From assembly GCA_934201705.1 (NCBI GenBank), contig CAKPXF010000003.1, positions 1 to 64,000 of the forward strand: a stretch of DNA of 64,000 bases, read 5' to 3'. Of the stretch, positions 25,029-34,341 are shown one piece after another; position 1 is the first letter of the stretch; every line of letters starts with the position of its first letter. Source of the DNA: an uncultured Bacilli bacterium. GTDB lineage: Bacteria; Bacillota_I; Bacilli_A; RFN20; CAG-631. The translations under genes were made by a program, and so were the position numbers. The notes under the pieces were generated by a model. It did not search any database. It saw nothing but the letters and a program-made list of their open reading frames with translations, and was not told the DNA's origin.

Positions 25029-25958
25029 ATGGAAGCTATAAGTAATAAAACTAATTTCTTTAGTAAAGCAAAAAAAGTAATAACTAAAAAGCAATTTTAC
25101 TTATACATATTACCTTGGCTAATTGCTTTAATATGCTTTACTTTAATACCAATGATTGTTTCATTTATCTTATCATTTACCTCAGCTAAAGCTTCAACAA
25201 TTACTACAAAGCCTTTAAAATTTATTAAATTATTAAACTATACCGATATATTTACAACTGATCATTTATTTTGGCGTTCAGTATTAAATTCTTTTGTTTA
25301 TGCCATTTTAAAGGTTTTAGTAACAATAGTGTTTTCCTTTATAATAGCTTTATTGTTAAATAAAAATGGAAAATATTATAAGCTTAAAAACTTTTATCGT
25401 GTGTTAATCTATTTACCGGCTGTAATACCAGCTGTGGCTAGTGCATTGCTTTGGCAATTACTAATTTGTCAAGATAAAAGCTTAATAGTTAACCTACTTT
25501 CCAAATTAGGACTAGGAAAAATTGATTTTAGAAATAGTGCCACTGCCATGATTAGTGTTGTTTTAATTAATTCCTTAGGGGCAATTGGGCCTTGGATGAT
25601 AGTCATTTTATCAGCTCTTCAAAATGTTTCTAATGATTTACTTGATGCTGCTAATGTTGATGGAGCTAAAAAGTTTCAGGTTTTGTTAAATGTTATAATA
25701 CCATCAATTTCACCATCCTTATTCTTTTTACTATCAACAGGCTTTATTAATACCCTTCAAGCCTATACAGAAATAACCTTATTGTTTGGTGATAACTATA
25801 ATACTTATACAATGACAATGTGTATTATGCAAAACGCCTTTAATGGGGCTGGAATGGGATATGCTTGTGCTATGGCTTGGATATGCTTTGTAATTATTTC
25901 TATCTTTACATTTATATTCTTTAAAACAATTGGAAAGAAGGTGTATTATGGTAGCTAA
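25029..25958 (+). CDS. ABC sugar permease, MalF/UgpA type (309 aa)
   Basis: Six transmembrane segments beginning YILPWLIALICFTLIPMIVSF; the EAA loop reads LLDAANVDGAKKFQVLLNVIIPSISPSL, which contacts the ATPase. It starts 3 bp after the binding-protein gene. No ATPase gene is in the cluster, so a shared MsmX-like ATPase elsewhere is implied. Confidence 0.93.
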   Translation: MEAISNKTNFFSKAKKVITKKQFYLYILPWLIALICFTLIPMIVSFILSFTSAKASTITTKPLKFIKLLNYTDIFTTDHLFWRSVLNSFVYAILKVLVTIVFSFIIALLLNKNGKYYKLKNFYRVLIYLPAVIPAVASALLWQLLICQDKSLIVNLLSKLGLGKIDFRNSATAMISVVLINSLGAIGPWMIVILSALQNVSNDLLDAANVDGAKKFQVLLNVIIPSISPSLFFLLSTGFINTLQAYTEITLLFGDNYNTYTMTMCIMQNAFNGAGMGYACAMAWICFVIISIFTFIFFKTIGKKVYYGS

Positions 25959-26796
25959 TAATAAAAGTGAAAGGAAAAAACTAGTTAATGGTATTTTATG
26001 GAATATATTTGTTATATTAATTACTTTCTTCTTCGTCTTTCCATTTATTTATATGGTAATGTTTTCCTTTGCTAATGATGATAGTGAAATTCTTTCAATG
26101 AATCCACGTTTATTTCCTATTTCCTTTAGAGCCTATAACTATATAGATGCCTTTAAGGAAATGCATTTTTTAAGAGCTTTAGGGAATACCTTATTAATTA
26201 TGATACCTGTAATTATTTTAAATATGCTCGGGTCACTTTTAGCCGCCTATGGCTTTGCTCGCTTTAATGGAAAATTTAAAAATGTTTTGTTTAGTATTTT
26301 AATTTCAACTATGATGCTACCTTGGGTTGTGACAATGGTTCCAGCCTTTGTAGTCTTTAAAAAGATTAATTGGATTGGAACATTACTACCTTTAATAGTG
26401 CCATCATTTGGAGGAAGTGCTTATAACATCTTTATGATGAGGCAGTTTTTAATCACAATGCCAAAGGAATTAGATGAAGCTGCTAAAATTGATGGATGCA
26501 CATCATTTAAAATATTATTTAAAATTTTACTTCCTAATATGAAGCCTTGTATTGTAACATTATTTATTTTCTTATTTACTTCAATGTGGTCAGATTATAT
26601 TGGACCAAGCTTATATATTATGAAGGATAGCCAACAAACGTTATCACTTGCTTTACTTAACTTCCAAAATAGCTATTCAATTAAATGGAACTTAACATTA
26701 GCTGGTGCTACGATGTTTACAATACCTATGATTATAACCTTATTTGCCTTACAAAAGGAATTCGTTGGGAATTCAATGAATTCAGCAATTAAATAA
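25948..26796 (+). CDS. ABC sugar permease, MalG/UgpE type (282 aa)
   Basis: Six transmembrane segments and the EAA loop ELDEAAKIDGCTSFKILFKILLPNMKP. ATG 25948 follows AGAAGG and overlaps the previous permease gene by 11 bp; an upstream in-frame TTG is less likely. It forms the heterodimeric channel with the preceding permease. Confidence 0.93.
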   Translation: MVANNKSERKKLVNGILWNIFVILITFFFVFPFIYMVMFSFANDDSEILSMNPRLFPISFRAYNYIDAFKEMHFLRALGNTLLIMIPVIILNMLGSLLAAYGFARFNGKFKNVLFSILISTMMLPWVVTMVPAFVVFKKINWIGTLLPLIVPSFGGSAYNIFMMRQFLITMPKELDEAAKIDGCTSFKILFKILLPNMKPCIVTLFIFLFTSMWSDYIGPSLYIMKDSQQTLSLALLNFQNSYSIKWNLTLAGATMFTIPMIITLFALQKEFVGNSMNSAIK

Positions 26797-26807
26797 AGGA
26801 GGATATT

Positions 26808-28382
26808 ATGAAGCATAAATATATTTCTATTATTTTATTTAGTTTATTAGTTAGTTCATGTAATACTTTAAACAATTCATCATTTGATAATAATCAGCTA
26901 GTAATTAGTGAAATCAAAAAGAATGATGAGGGTAAAACATATTATAGCGTTGATGATAAGCCAATTACTCCAATTGGTGTTCAAATTAGAACTGATTTAT
27001 TGATTTATGAAGAAAATAAGGATTTTAGTGAAATTGAAAAATATTTTCAAATTGCTAAAGATATCGGCTTTACATTAGTTGAAATTCCTCTTCGTTGGAA
27101 AGACAGCGAAAAAAGTGAAGATATATATAGCTTTAAGGATTTAGGAAAAATATTAACTATTGCTAATAATTTATCATTGAAGGTTGAAATTTTACTATTT
27201 GGTACTAATACAACAGGCTGGAGTGATAATGTTCCACAATATATAAAAAATGATGAAGTAAAATATCCTCGCTATAAATCAATAAATACTCCATCTGGTT
27301 TATTTTTAAAGCAAGATGATGAGAATTTATTAAATAGAGAAGGTAAATGGGTCAATGCTTTAATGGATAGTATTAGTCTATGGAGTACAAATAACAATAA
27401 TGCTCATGTTGTAAGTGCTATTCAAATCCATAATGAATCTGATACTTTTCCTCGTTTTATTTTAGCTCAGCAAAACATTATGACATTAGATGGCAAAAGA
27501 AAGCTATCTGATATTGAAGCCTGGAAGGAAACATTAGCCGCTTATGATTATTTAGGAAAAATTGTTAAAAATTCTTCTTATAAATGCATAACTCGTGTAA
27601 ATGTAGCTCAAGCCTACAAAGATTCATGGCAAGGATTTGTAAAGGATATCTTTGATCTTGAAGGAATAGATATTGTTGGTGATGATACATATGAGCAAAC
27701 TGTTACCTTTAATAAAATGGTTATAGAGGATTTTAATAGCAAAGATTTATTTAATAAAAATAATTTCCCTCATATAAGTGAAAATGATGGTTCATATATA
27801 TCAACTCCATCATTAATACTTGCAAGCATTGCTATGGGCGGAGGCTATATGGTTTATGATTTAGCAACTCCAGAAATTGCAACGACTACCTATGGCTGGG
27901 ATGATTGGTCATTAATTGATAATAAAACATTAGCTTATAAGGAGCATACTTATTTAACTAAGGATATTATTTTAGGAATAAATAAAGCTGGAAGTGATAT
28001 GATTTTAACTAATAATTATGACATAATGGCTTTTAATGTTAAAGAAAACACTCCTCAAAATTATAAAAAGCAAACAATTCAAACAACTAAAGCTATGATA
28101 ACATTTGAAACAAATAGCAAAGCTATAGGCTATGCTATTACTAATGAAAAATATATTGATTTATTTTTTACAAATGATTGTAATATAAAAATTTATAATG
28201 CTAATTATGAAAAGACATTATACATAGGATATGTTAATTATGAAGGCACCTTTATTAAAGAAAGTGAAAATCCTATATCAAGTGATACATTAAATTTAAA
28301 AGGAAATACTTTTTATAGAATTAATGTTAATAGTATTGATAATACCTTAAAATCAAATTCTATAAAATTTATTGGTGGTTAA
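26808..28382 (+). CDS. Lipoprotein, GH-A clan (GH35/GH42-like) glycoside hydrolase candidate, first paralogue (524 aa)
   Basis: Lipobox LLVSSC (Cys19) anchors it outside the cell. The body looks like a (beta/alpha)8 hydrolase: GVQIRTDLLIYEE, FTLVEIPLRWKDSEKSEDIYSFKDLGKIL, LKVEILLFG, and the candidate acid/base Asn-Glu in SAIQIHNESD. A second Glu in HISENDGSYIS is a candidate nucleophile. The strand-4 motif normally reads NEP, so the Pro is replaced by Ser. The C-terminal ~130 residues look like a beta-sandwich. The next gene encodes a paralogue. It resembles beta-galactosidase-like GH35/GH42 proteins, but I cannot assign a family or substrate. Confidence 0.65.
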   Translation: MKHKYISIILFSLLVSSCNTLNNSSFDNNQLVISEIKKNDEGKTYYSVDDKPITPIGVQIRTDLLIYEENKDFSEIEKYFQIAKDIGFTLVEIPLRWKDSEKSEDIYSFKDLGKILTIANNLSLKVEILLFGTNTTGWSDNVPQYIKNDEVKYPRYKSINTPSGLFLKQDDENLLNREGKWVNALMDSISLWSTNNNNAHVVSAIQIHNESDTFPRFILAQQNIMTLDGKRKLSDIEAWKETLAAYDYLGKIVKNSSYKCITRVNVAQAYKDSWQGFVKDIFDLEGIDIVGDDTYEQTVTFNKMVIEDFNSKDLFNKNNFPHISENDGSYISTPSLILASIAMGGGYMVYDLATPEIATTTYGWDDWSLIDNKTLAYKEHTYLTKDIILGINKAGSDMILTNNYDIMAFNVKENTPQNYKKQTIQTTKAMITFETNSKAIGYAITNEKYIDLFFTNDCNIKIYNANYEKTLYIGYVNYEGTFIKESENPISSDTLNLKGNTFYRINVNSIDNTLKSNSIKFIGG

Positions 28383-28383
28383 T

Positions 28384-29940
28384 ATGAAAGCAAAAAAAAT
28401 ATTATTATTAATCATGTCTTTATTAATAAGCTCTTGTAATAATCAATCAAATAATGAAGAAAAGAATATTGTAGCTTCAAAAATAATTGTAAATGAGAAT
28501 AAAAGATATTTAGAAGTTGATAATAAGCCTTTTATTTATAATGGTATACAAATTAGAGTTGATTGGCTAATGGATGTTAATAAAGAAAGCATTGAGGACA
28601 TAGAATACTATTTTAAAAAAGCCAGTGAATTAAATGTTAAGGTTGTAGAAATACCACTTCAATGGAAGGATATAGAAATAAGTGAAGGAGCTTATAACTT
28701 TAGAAATCTTTCCAAAATGCTAACATATGCTAATAAATATAATTTAAAGGTGGAATTATTATTATTTACTACTAATATTGGTGGAATGAGTGGTTGTGCT
28801 CCTAAATATATAAAAGAAAACAAAGAATTATATCCTCAATATGAAAATTCATTAAATCATAAGGATGCTTTATTTTTCATGCAAGATAATGAAAACATTT
28901 TAAAAAAAGAAGGAGAAATGGTTGAAGCCTTAATGAATTCAATTTATAGCTTTTCTAAAAGCACTAACACTACTCCAGTTATTGCAATTCAAGTTAAAAA
29001 TGAGCCAGATTTATATTTAAAAAGAATTAAAGAAAATAATGTTTCCTTAAATGGTGAAATACTTAGTGATGAATACGCAATTAAAGAAACATTAGCTGCC
29101 ATTGACTATATTGCTAAAATTATAAAAAGAAGTAAATATAAGATTATTACTAGAATAAATTTATGCTGCTTTATAGAGCATAATGAGCTAAATTATAGAC
29201 TATGGGATGAAATATTATCACTTAAAAGTATTGACGTAGTAGGAGAGGATACTTATAATCCTGCAATTAGCTTTAATAAGAATATTATTTTAGATATGCA
29301 AGAAAAACTATATTCAAAATATAATACAATTGCGCAAATTGCTGAAAATACTGGCCATTATATAAATAACCCTTCTTTAATTTTAACAAGTAATATTTTA
29401 GGAGCCAGCTATTTGATGTATGACTTGATAACTCCAAAAACTATTACTGATGAATGGAATTATTATGATTGGGGAATTTTAGATAATAAAACGTTAGAAG
29501 GAAAAGAAGCCTTTAATTTAACAAAAACTATGCTTAATGGTATAAATCTTGCTAATTCTTTGCTTATTACTACTAAAAGTGATGATATTGCTGGCTTTAA
29601 TATAAAGGATAATGAACCATTAAAGGAAATTAGTCAAACAATAAATACTAGTAAAACATCCTATACATTTACTACTAAAAATAAAGCTATAGGCTATGCC
29701 ATTAACCATAATGATGAAATCTATTTATATGCTACAAATGAAGCTAGTATTACTATTAATGACAATACACTAGATGAAACATATTATGATGGCTATGTAT
29801 TAGATGATAATTCATTTAACATTAATAATACCTACATTTTAACTAATAATACTATTAATTTAAAAAAAGATACTCTTTATAAATTAAAGGTAATTAAAAC
29901 AAATACTAATAAATCAAATACATTCAATTTCTTAAACTAA
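28384..29940 (+). CDS. Lipoprotein, GH-A clan (GH35/GH42-like) hydrolase candidate, second paralogue (518 aa)
   Basis: Lipobox LLISSC (Cys17). It aligns along its whole length with the preceding protein: GIQIRVDWLMD, VVEIPLQWKDIEISEGAYNF, VIAIQVKNEPDLY (candidate acid/base Glu with the canonical Pro), QIAENTGHYINNPSLIL (candidate nucleophile Glu) and a similar C-terminal sandwich. ATG 28384 lies 1 bp after the stop of the first paralogue; its site is GGTGG. Tandem duplication with divergence suggests related but different glycan linkages. Confidence 0.65.
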   Translation: MKAKKILLLIMSLLISSCNNQSNNEEKNIVASKIIVNENKRYLEVDNKPFIYNGIQIRVDWLMDVNKESIEDIEYYFKKASELNVKVVEIPLQWKDIEISEGAYNFRNLSKMLTYANKYNLKVELLLFTTNIGGMSGCAPKYIKENKELYPQYENSLNHKDALFFMQDNENILKKEGEMVEALMNSIYSFSKSTNTTPVIAIQVKNEPDLYLKRIKENNVSLNGEILSDEYAIKETLAAIDYIAKIIKRSKYKIITRINLCCFIEHNELNYRLWDEILSLKSIDVVGEDTYNPAISFNKNIILDMQEKLYSKYNTIAQIAENTGHYINNPSLILTSNILGASYLMYDLITPKTITDEWNYYDWGILDNKTLEGKEAFNLTKTMLNGINLANSLLITTKSDDIAGFNIKDNEPLKEISQTINTSKTSYTFTTKNKAIGYAINHNDEIYLYATNEASITINDNTLDETYYDGYVLDDNSFNINNTYILTNNTINLKKDTLYKLKVIKTNTNKSNTFNFLN

Positions 29941-29951
29941 AGGAGAAAAAT

Positions 29952-31484
29952 ATGAAAAAAACAATTATATTTAGTGCTTTATTATTACCACTATTAATAA
30001 ATACAAATACTAACACATTAAAAGCTAGTGAAAACAAAATTGATTTAATTGAGCCAGTTAATGTTTTGAACTGGATTGATGATAATAAATCATTTTATGA
30101 TGAAAAAGGCTTACATGGAATAAGAAGCTATAATGAAGTAGATCCATATGCTAATGGTATTGGAATTAAGCAACAATTCAATGTTAAAAATAACAATAAA
30201 GCTGAAGTAACATTTCAAATTCCTGATTATGATGATAAAACTCGCACATTACTTGATAATCATGTTTCTGCTGATAAACCATATGACATATATCTTGTAA
30301 ATATTGATACAGGCTATCATTCCATTTTTAGAATTTGGTCAGGCAATTCAACAAAAGAGGGCGAGCAAAGTAGCTATATTCAATATTGTGAAAGTGAAAC
30401 TTCATCGTGGGAAACATATTCAGGTGGCTTTATAAGTGGTGTCTGTACGAATAATTCAAGCTTTACTATATCATTTGACACAACAAATTATATGTCATTT
30501 AACTGTGAGTGGAAGGATGAAAAAATGGTGCCATTTTCAGAGCTTGAAGAAATTGGAAATAAAAAGCAGCAATATTTAGACTTTATGGAAAAGCATTATA
30601 AAAATGCCTCATATATTGAAATTTGGTTTGCTCATCAACAATTAGAAGTAAACACAGTAAATGAAGTAGTCTTTAAAGAAATAAATAATCAATCATTTGC
30701 TAAAGATAGTGAAAATAAATTAATTGATAATCAAGCTCCAATAGTAAGTGATATTAATATTACTGATAAAGGCTTAAAAATTAGTAAAAATACTGAATAT
30801 ACAATGCGTATTGAAAAGTATTTAAACACTCCAAATACTAAAGCTGATTTCTATGTTAATCCAACTTGTGATTTTGGTAGTGTGGTTGATTATTTAGTAG
30901 CTAATGCTAAAGTAAAAATCAAAAATGAAAATGAAAATGAATATACATACGTAGGTGAAGTTGATGTTCAATCAAGCTTAATAAAAAAAATATCCTTCCC
31001 TGATGTTGGGAAATATGAAATGGTTTTAGAGGTTACAGATTTTGCTAATAACATAGCAAATTCCAAACCATTAAGTGTTAATGTTATAAAAGGCTATGAT
31101 ATTACTTTACTTGAAGATGTAAAAGAAACTGGAAAAACTAATGAAGAATTTATTATTCCATCTTGCGTTGCAAGTGATGAAAATAATATCACTCGTGAAG
31201 TAAAGGTAATAGTTGAAGATCCAATAGGCAATGAAGTAAAGGTTAATGGTAATAAATTTATTCCTACTACACAAGGCGTTTATTATATAACATTTAAATC
31301 TTCATACATTGATGAAAATAATGTTTTACATGAAGCAAAAAAAGTAGTTAGGGAAGTAATTATTGTTAAAAATGATAAGGTAGAGGAAGGAAAAAAAGGC
31401 TGTAAAGGAAATATAAATATTCAATTAATTTCTTTATTTGCTTTATTAATTATTGTACTTAATAGAAAGGCAAATATAAAATAA
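29952..31484 (+). CDS. Secreted protein with Ig-like regions and GCKG C-terminal anchor (510 aa)
   Basis: Signal peptide (TIIFSALLLPLLINTNTNTLKA), then a ~220-residue domain I do not recognise (several Trp and Tyr, FRIWSGNSTKEGEQSSYIQY), then two bacterial Ig-like stretches. The C-terminus is KKGCKGN, a hydrophobic helix (ISLFALLIIVL) and NRKANIK. This Cys-containing tripartite end is shared with three other proteins in the window and looks like a sorting signal. It probably binds the glycan target and sits between the two hydrolase lipoproteins and the cytoplasmic beta-galactosidase. Confidence 0.7.
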   Translation: MKKTIIFSALLLPLLINTNTNTLKASENKIDLIEPVNVLNWIDDNKSFYDEKGLHGIRSYNEVDPYANGIGIKQQFNVKNNNKAEVTFQIPDYDDKTRTLLDNHVSADKPYDIYLVNIDTGYHSIFRIWSGNSTKEGEQSSYIQYCESETSSWETYSGGFISGVCTNNSSFTISFDTTNYMSFNCEWKDEKMVPFSELEEIGNKKQQYLDFMEKHYKNASYIEIWFAHQQLEVNTVNEVVFKEINNQSFAKDSENKLIDNQAPIVSDINITDKGLKISKNTEYTMRIEKYLNTPNTKADFYVNPTCDFGSVVDYLVANAKVKIKNENENEYTYVGEVDVQSSLIKKISFPDVGKYEMVLEVTDFANNIANSKPLSVNVIKGYDITLLEDVKETGKTNEEFIIPSCVASDENNITREVKVIVEDPIGNEVKVNGNKFIPTTQGVYYITFKSSYIDENNVLHEAKKVVREVIIVKNDKVEEGKKGCKGNINIQLISLFALLIIVLNRKANIK

Positions 31485-31485
31485 T

Positions 31486-34341
31486 ATGGAGCATATATTT
31501 CATAAAGACATAAAGTATATTAGTGTAAATAAATGTGATGAAAGAAACTTTTATATTCCAAAATCTTTTAATGATAGAAGAAGTGTTTATAAAAATGGCA
31601 GTAGATTTATTAATTTAAATGGTAAATGGGAATTTAAATATTATTTAAAAAATGAAAAATATAATGAAGAAGATAGTTTTAAAATAGTTGATGTTCCTAA
31701 AAACTATCAATATTATAATTGTGGCAAAGTCGTTTATGTTAATGATTATTATTTAATAGATGTAAAGCCACCTTTTGTTTGTGATTCTAATTATGGAGTT
31801 TATCGTAAAAATATAAATATTATGCTTGATAATAATTCATCATATTATATTAATTTTGAAGGTAAAGATAGCTGTTTATATTTATATATTAACAAGCAAT
31901 TTGTAGGCTTTGATAGTGTAAGCCACGCAACAAGCGAATTTGATATTACTAAATTTTTAAAGAATGGTGATAATGAAGTATTAGTATTTGTTTATGAAGT
32001 TTGCGTTGGCACTTATTTTGAATGCCAAGATAAAATAAGATTATCAGGCTTATTTAGAGATATTTATATTCTAAAAAGAGAAAAAAAGCATATAAAAAGC
32101 TATAAAATTACTTATTTAAAAAATAAGGACGATGTTAATGTTACTATAACATTTAAGGACGATTATAATCTTTATAAAGAAATAACTGTTTTTGATAAAA
32201 ACAAAAAAATTGTTAACATTAAAACAAACGAAAATGCTATAAGGTTTACTATAAATAATCCTAAAATGTGGTGTAATGAATATCCATTTTTATATCTACT
32301 TAAATTCATAATCAACAATGAAGTAATTTATGATTATTTAGGAATTCGTTTTGTCAATTTAAAAAATAATATCTTAAATCTTAATAATACTAAAATAAAA
32401 TTACTTGGCGTTAATCATCATGATAGTAATTATAAAACAGGCTATTATTTATCACTTTCTGATTATAAAAAAGATTTAAGAATAATGAAGGAGCATAATA
32501 TCAATGCAATTAGAACATCGCATTATCCTCCTTCTTGTGAATTATTATATTTGTGTGATGAGCAAGGCTTTTATGTAATGGATGAAGCTGATATTGAATG
32601 CCATGGAATAGTAAGAATAAGTGGCACCTATAACGCTAATGATTTTGACACTATTACTGATAATATTATTTTTAAAGATATTATTGAAGATAGAATAAAT
32701 AGAATGATGACGAGAGATTTTAATAGATGTAGTGTAATTAGCTTTTCAGGAGGAAATGAGGCAGGATTTGGTAGCATTATGATACAAGCCTTAAAGAAAA
32801 TGAAAAAGGCTGACCCATCTCGTTTAATACACTATGAATCAACATATACAAAAAATCCTCAAAAAAACAATTATAAATTAGATTTTATTTCTAAAATGTA
32901 TTATTCATTTGAAAAAATGGATGAATTATTAAAAAATAATAAAGAACCTATCTTACTATGTGAATTTTCTCATGCTATGGGAAATTCTTGTGGTGATATT
33001 TATGATTATAGTGAATATTTTTATAAGCATAATAGAGTAATGGGTGGCTTTGTTTGGGAATTTAATGATCATTTATTTCCAATTAGCTTAAATTATAAAA
33101 AGCCTGGTTATGGTGGTGACTTTAATGAAAAGATTCATAGTGGTAATTTTTGTGTTGATGGCCTAATAGGCTATAAAAGGAATATTAAAACAAATATAAA
33201 GGAAGTTAAGCAAGCCTTTGCTAAAGTAGTTGTTAAAAAGGTAAAAAATAAATTTTATTTATATAATCGTTTTGATTTTAAAAATATTGATAATGACTTT
33301 AATGTTTCACTTCAAATAACTAATTTTAAAGATATTAACGAAGAATATAGCTTTAATAATATTTGCTTAAAAGCAAAAGAAAAAATGCTTTTATGTAAAA
33401 CATGCAAAACAAATTGCGTTTATAATTTTAAGGTTTATAATAACAATAAATTATATTCTTATAATTCATTTATTACTAAAGATTTTAACTATAAAAAGAT
33501 AAATAAAAATGCTTTAAATGGTACTATAATTAAAGAATACAATAAGCATATATTATTAAAAAATAAACAAACCTTAATATCTATTAATAAAGAAACTGGC
33601 TTAATTAATTATTATAAGGAAAATAACAAAACATTATTAAGTAATTGTTTCTTAAACATAAAAAGAGCTCCCATTGATAATGATCAATATGAAATAGATA
33701 AATGGAAAAATTATGGTTTCTTTAACTATAATGTAAAATTAAATGATTATAAAATCGCTAATAATATGCTAATAGCTAATATTGAAATAATAAACATCTT
33801 AAAGGGAAGTATTACTTATTTCTTTAATAAAGAAGGAAAGCTAATTATTGATTCATCATTTATTATTGATGAAAGAATCGATTATCTACCACGCCTTGGC
33901 TACTTATTTAACGTAAACAAAAAATATAAAGATTTTACTTATATAGGCTATGGCAAGGATGAATCATATGTTGATAAGCATCACTTAGATATGTTTAATA
34001 TTTATAATGATAAAATATCAAAAAATATTGAATATATAAAGCCACAGGAAACAAAATCTCATTTAGCTAATTATCTAATAATAAAAGGAAAAGAAAATAA
34101 ATTAACCTTTAATGGTATGAATTCATTTTCATATCTTCCTTATACGATAGAAGAATTAATAAATAAAAAGCATAATTACGAATTAAAGGAAAATAGTAAA
34201 AACACTTTATGCTTAGATTATAAAATGAGTGGAATAGGCTCATATTCTTGTGGCCCAGAGCTTAATAATATTTATAAGCTTACAGATAAAAATATTAGAT
34301 TTACACTTGAAATAAAAGGAGAAGCATATGCCAATAGTTGA
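31486..34341 (+). CDS. Glycoside hydrolase family 2 beta-galactosidase (951 aa)
   Basis: LacZ-type layout: sugar-binding N-terminal domain (FINLNGKWEFKYY, YGVYRKN), Ig-like domain, then the TIM barrel with RTSHYPPSCELLYLCDEQGFYVMDEADIE. Acid/base Glu425 lies in SGGNEAGFG and nucleophile Glu493 in LLCEFSHAMGNSCG. The C-terminal domain 5 follows. No signal peptide, so it acts on imported oligosaccharides. The start is 1 bp after the previous stop codon with only a distant AAAGG, so coupling is likely. It overlaps the GH127 gene by 14 bp. Confidence 0.93.
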   Translation: MEHIFHKDIKYISVNKCDERNFYIPKSFNDRRSVYKNGSRFINLNGKWEFKYYLKNEKYNEEDSFKIVDVPKNYQYYNCGKVVYVNDYYLIDVKPPFVCDSNYGVYRKNINIMLDNNSSYYINFEGKDSCLYLYINKQFVGFDSVSHATSEFDITKFLKNGDNEVLVFVYEVCVGTYFECQDKIRLSGLFRDIYILKREKKHIKSYKITYLKNKDDVNVTITFKDDYNLYKEITVFDKNKKIVNIKTNENAIRFTINNPKMWCNEYPFLYLLKFIINNEVIYDYLGIRFVNLKNNILNLNNTKIKLLGVNHHDSNYKTGYYLSLSDYKKDLRIMKEHNINAIRTSHYPPSCELLYLCDEQGFYVMDEADIECHGIVRISGTYNANDFDTITDNIIFKDIIEDRINRMMTRDFNRCSVISFSGGNEAGFGSIMIQALKKMKKADPSRLIHYESTYTKNPQKNNYKLDFISKMYYSFEKMDELLKNNKEPILLCEFSHAMGNSCGDIYDYSEYFYKHNRVMGGFVWEFNDHLFPISLNYKKPGYGGDFNEKIHSGNFCVDGLIGYKRNIKTNIKEVKQAFAKVVVKKVKNKFYLYNRFDFKNIDNDFNVSLQITNFKDINEEYSFNNICLKAKEKMLLCKTCKTNCVYNFKVYNNNKLYSYNSFITKDFNYKKINKNALNGTIIKEYNKHILLKNKQTLISINKETGLINYYKENNKTLLSNCFLNIKRAPIDNDQYEIDKWKNYGFFNYNVKLNDYKIANNMLIANIEIINILKGSITYFFNKEGKLIIDSSFIIDERIDYLPRLGYLFNVNKKYKDFTYIGYGKDESYVDKHHLDMFNIYNDKISKNIEYIKPQETKSHLANYLIIKGKENKLTFNGMNSFSYLPYTIEELINKKHNYELKENSKNTLCLDYKMSGIGSYSCGPELNNIYKLTDKNIRFTLEIKGEAYANS

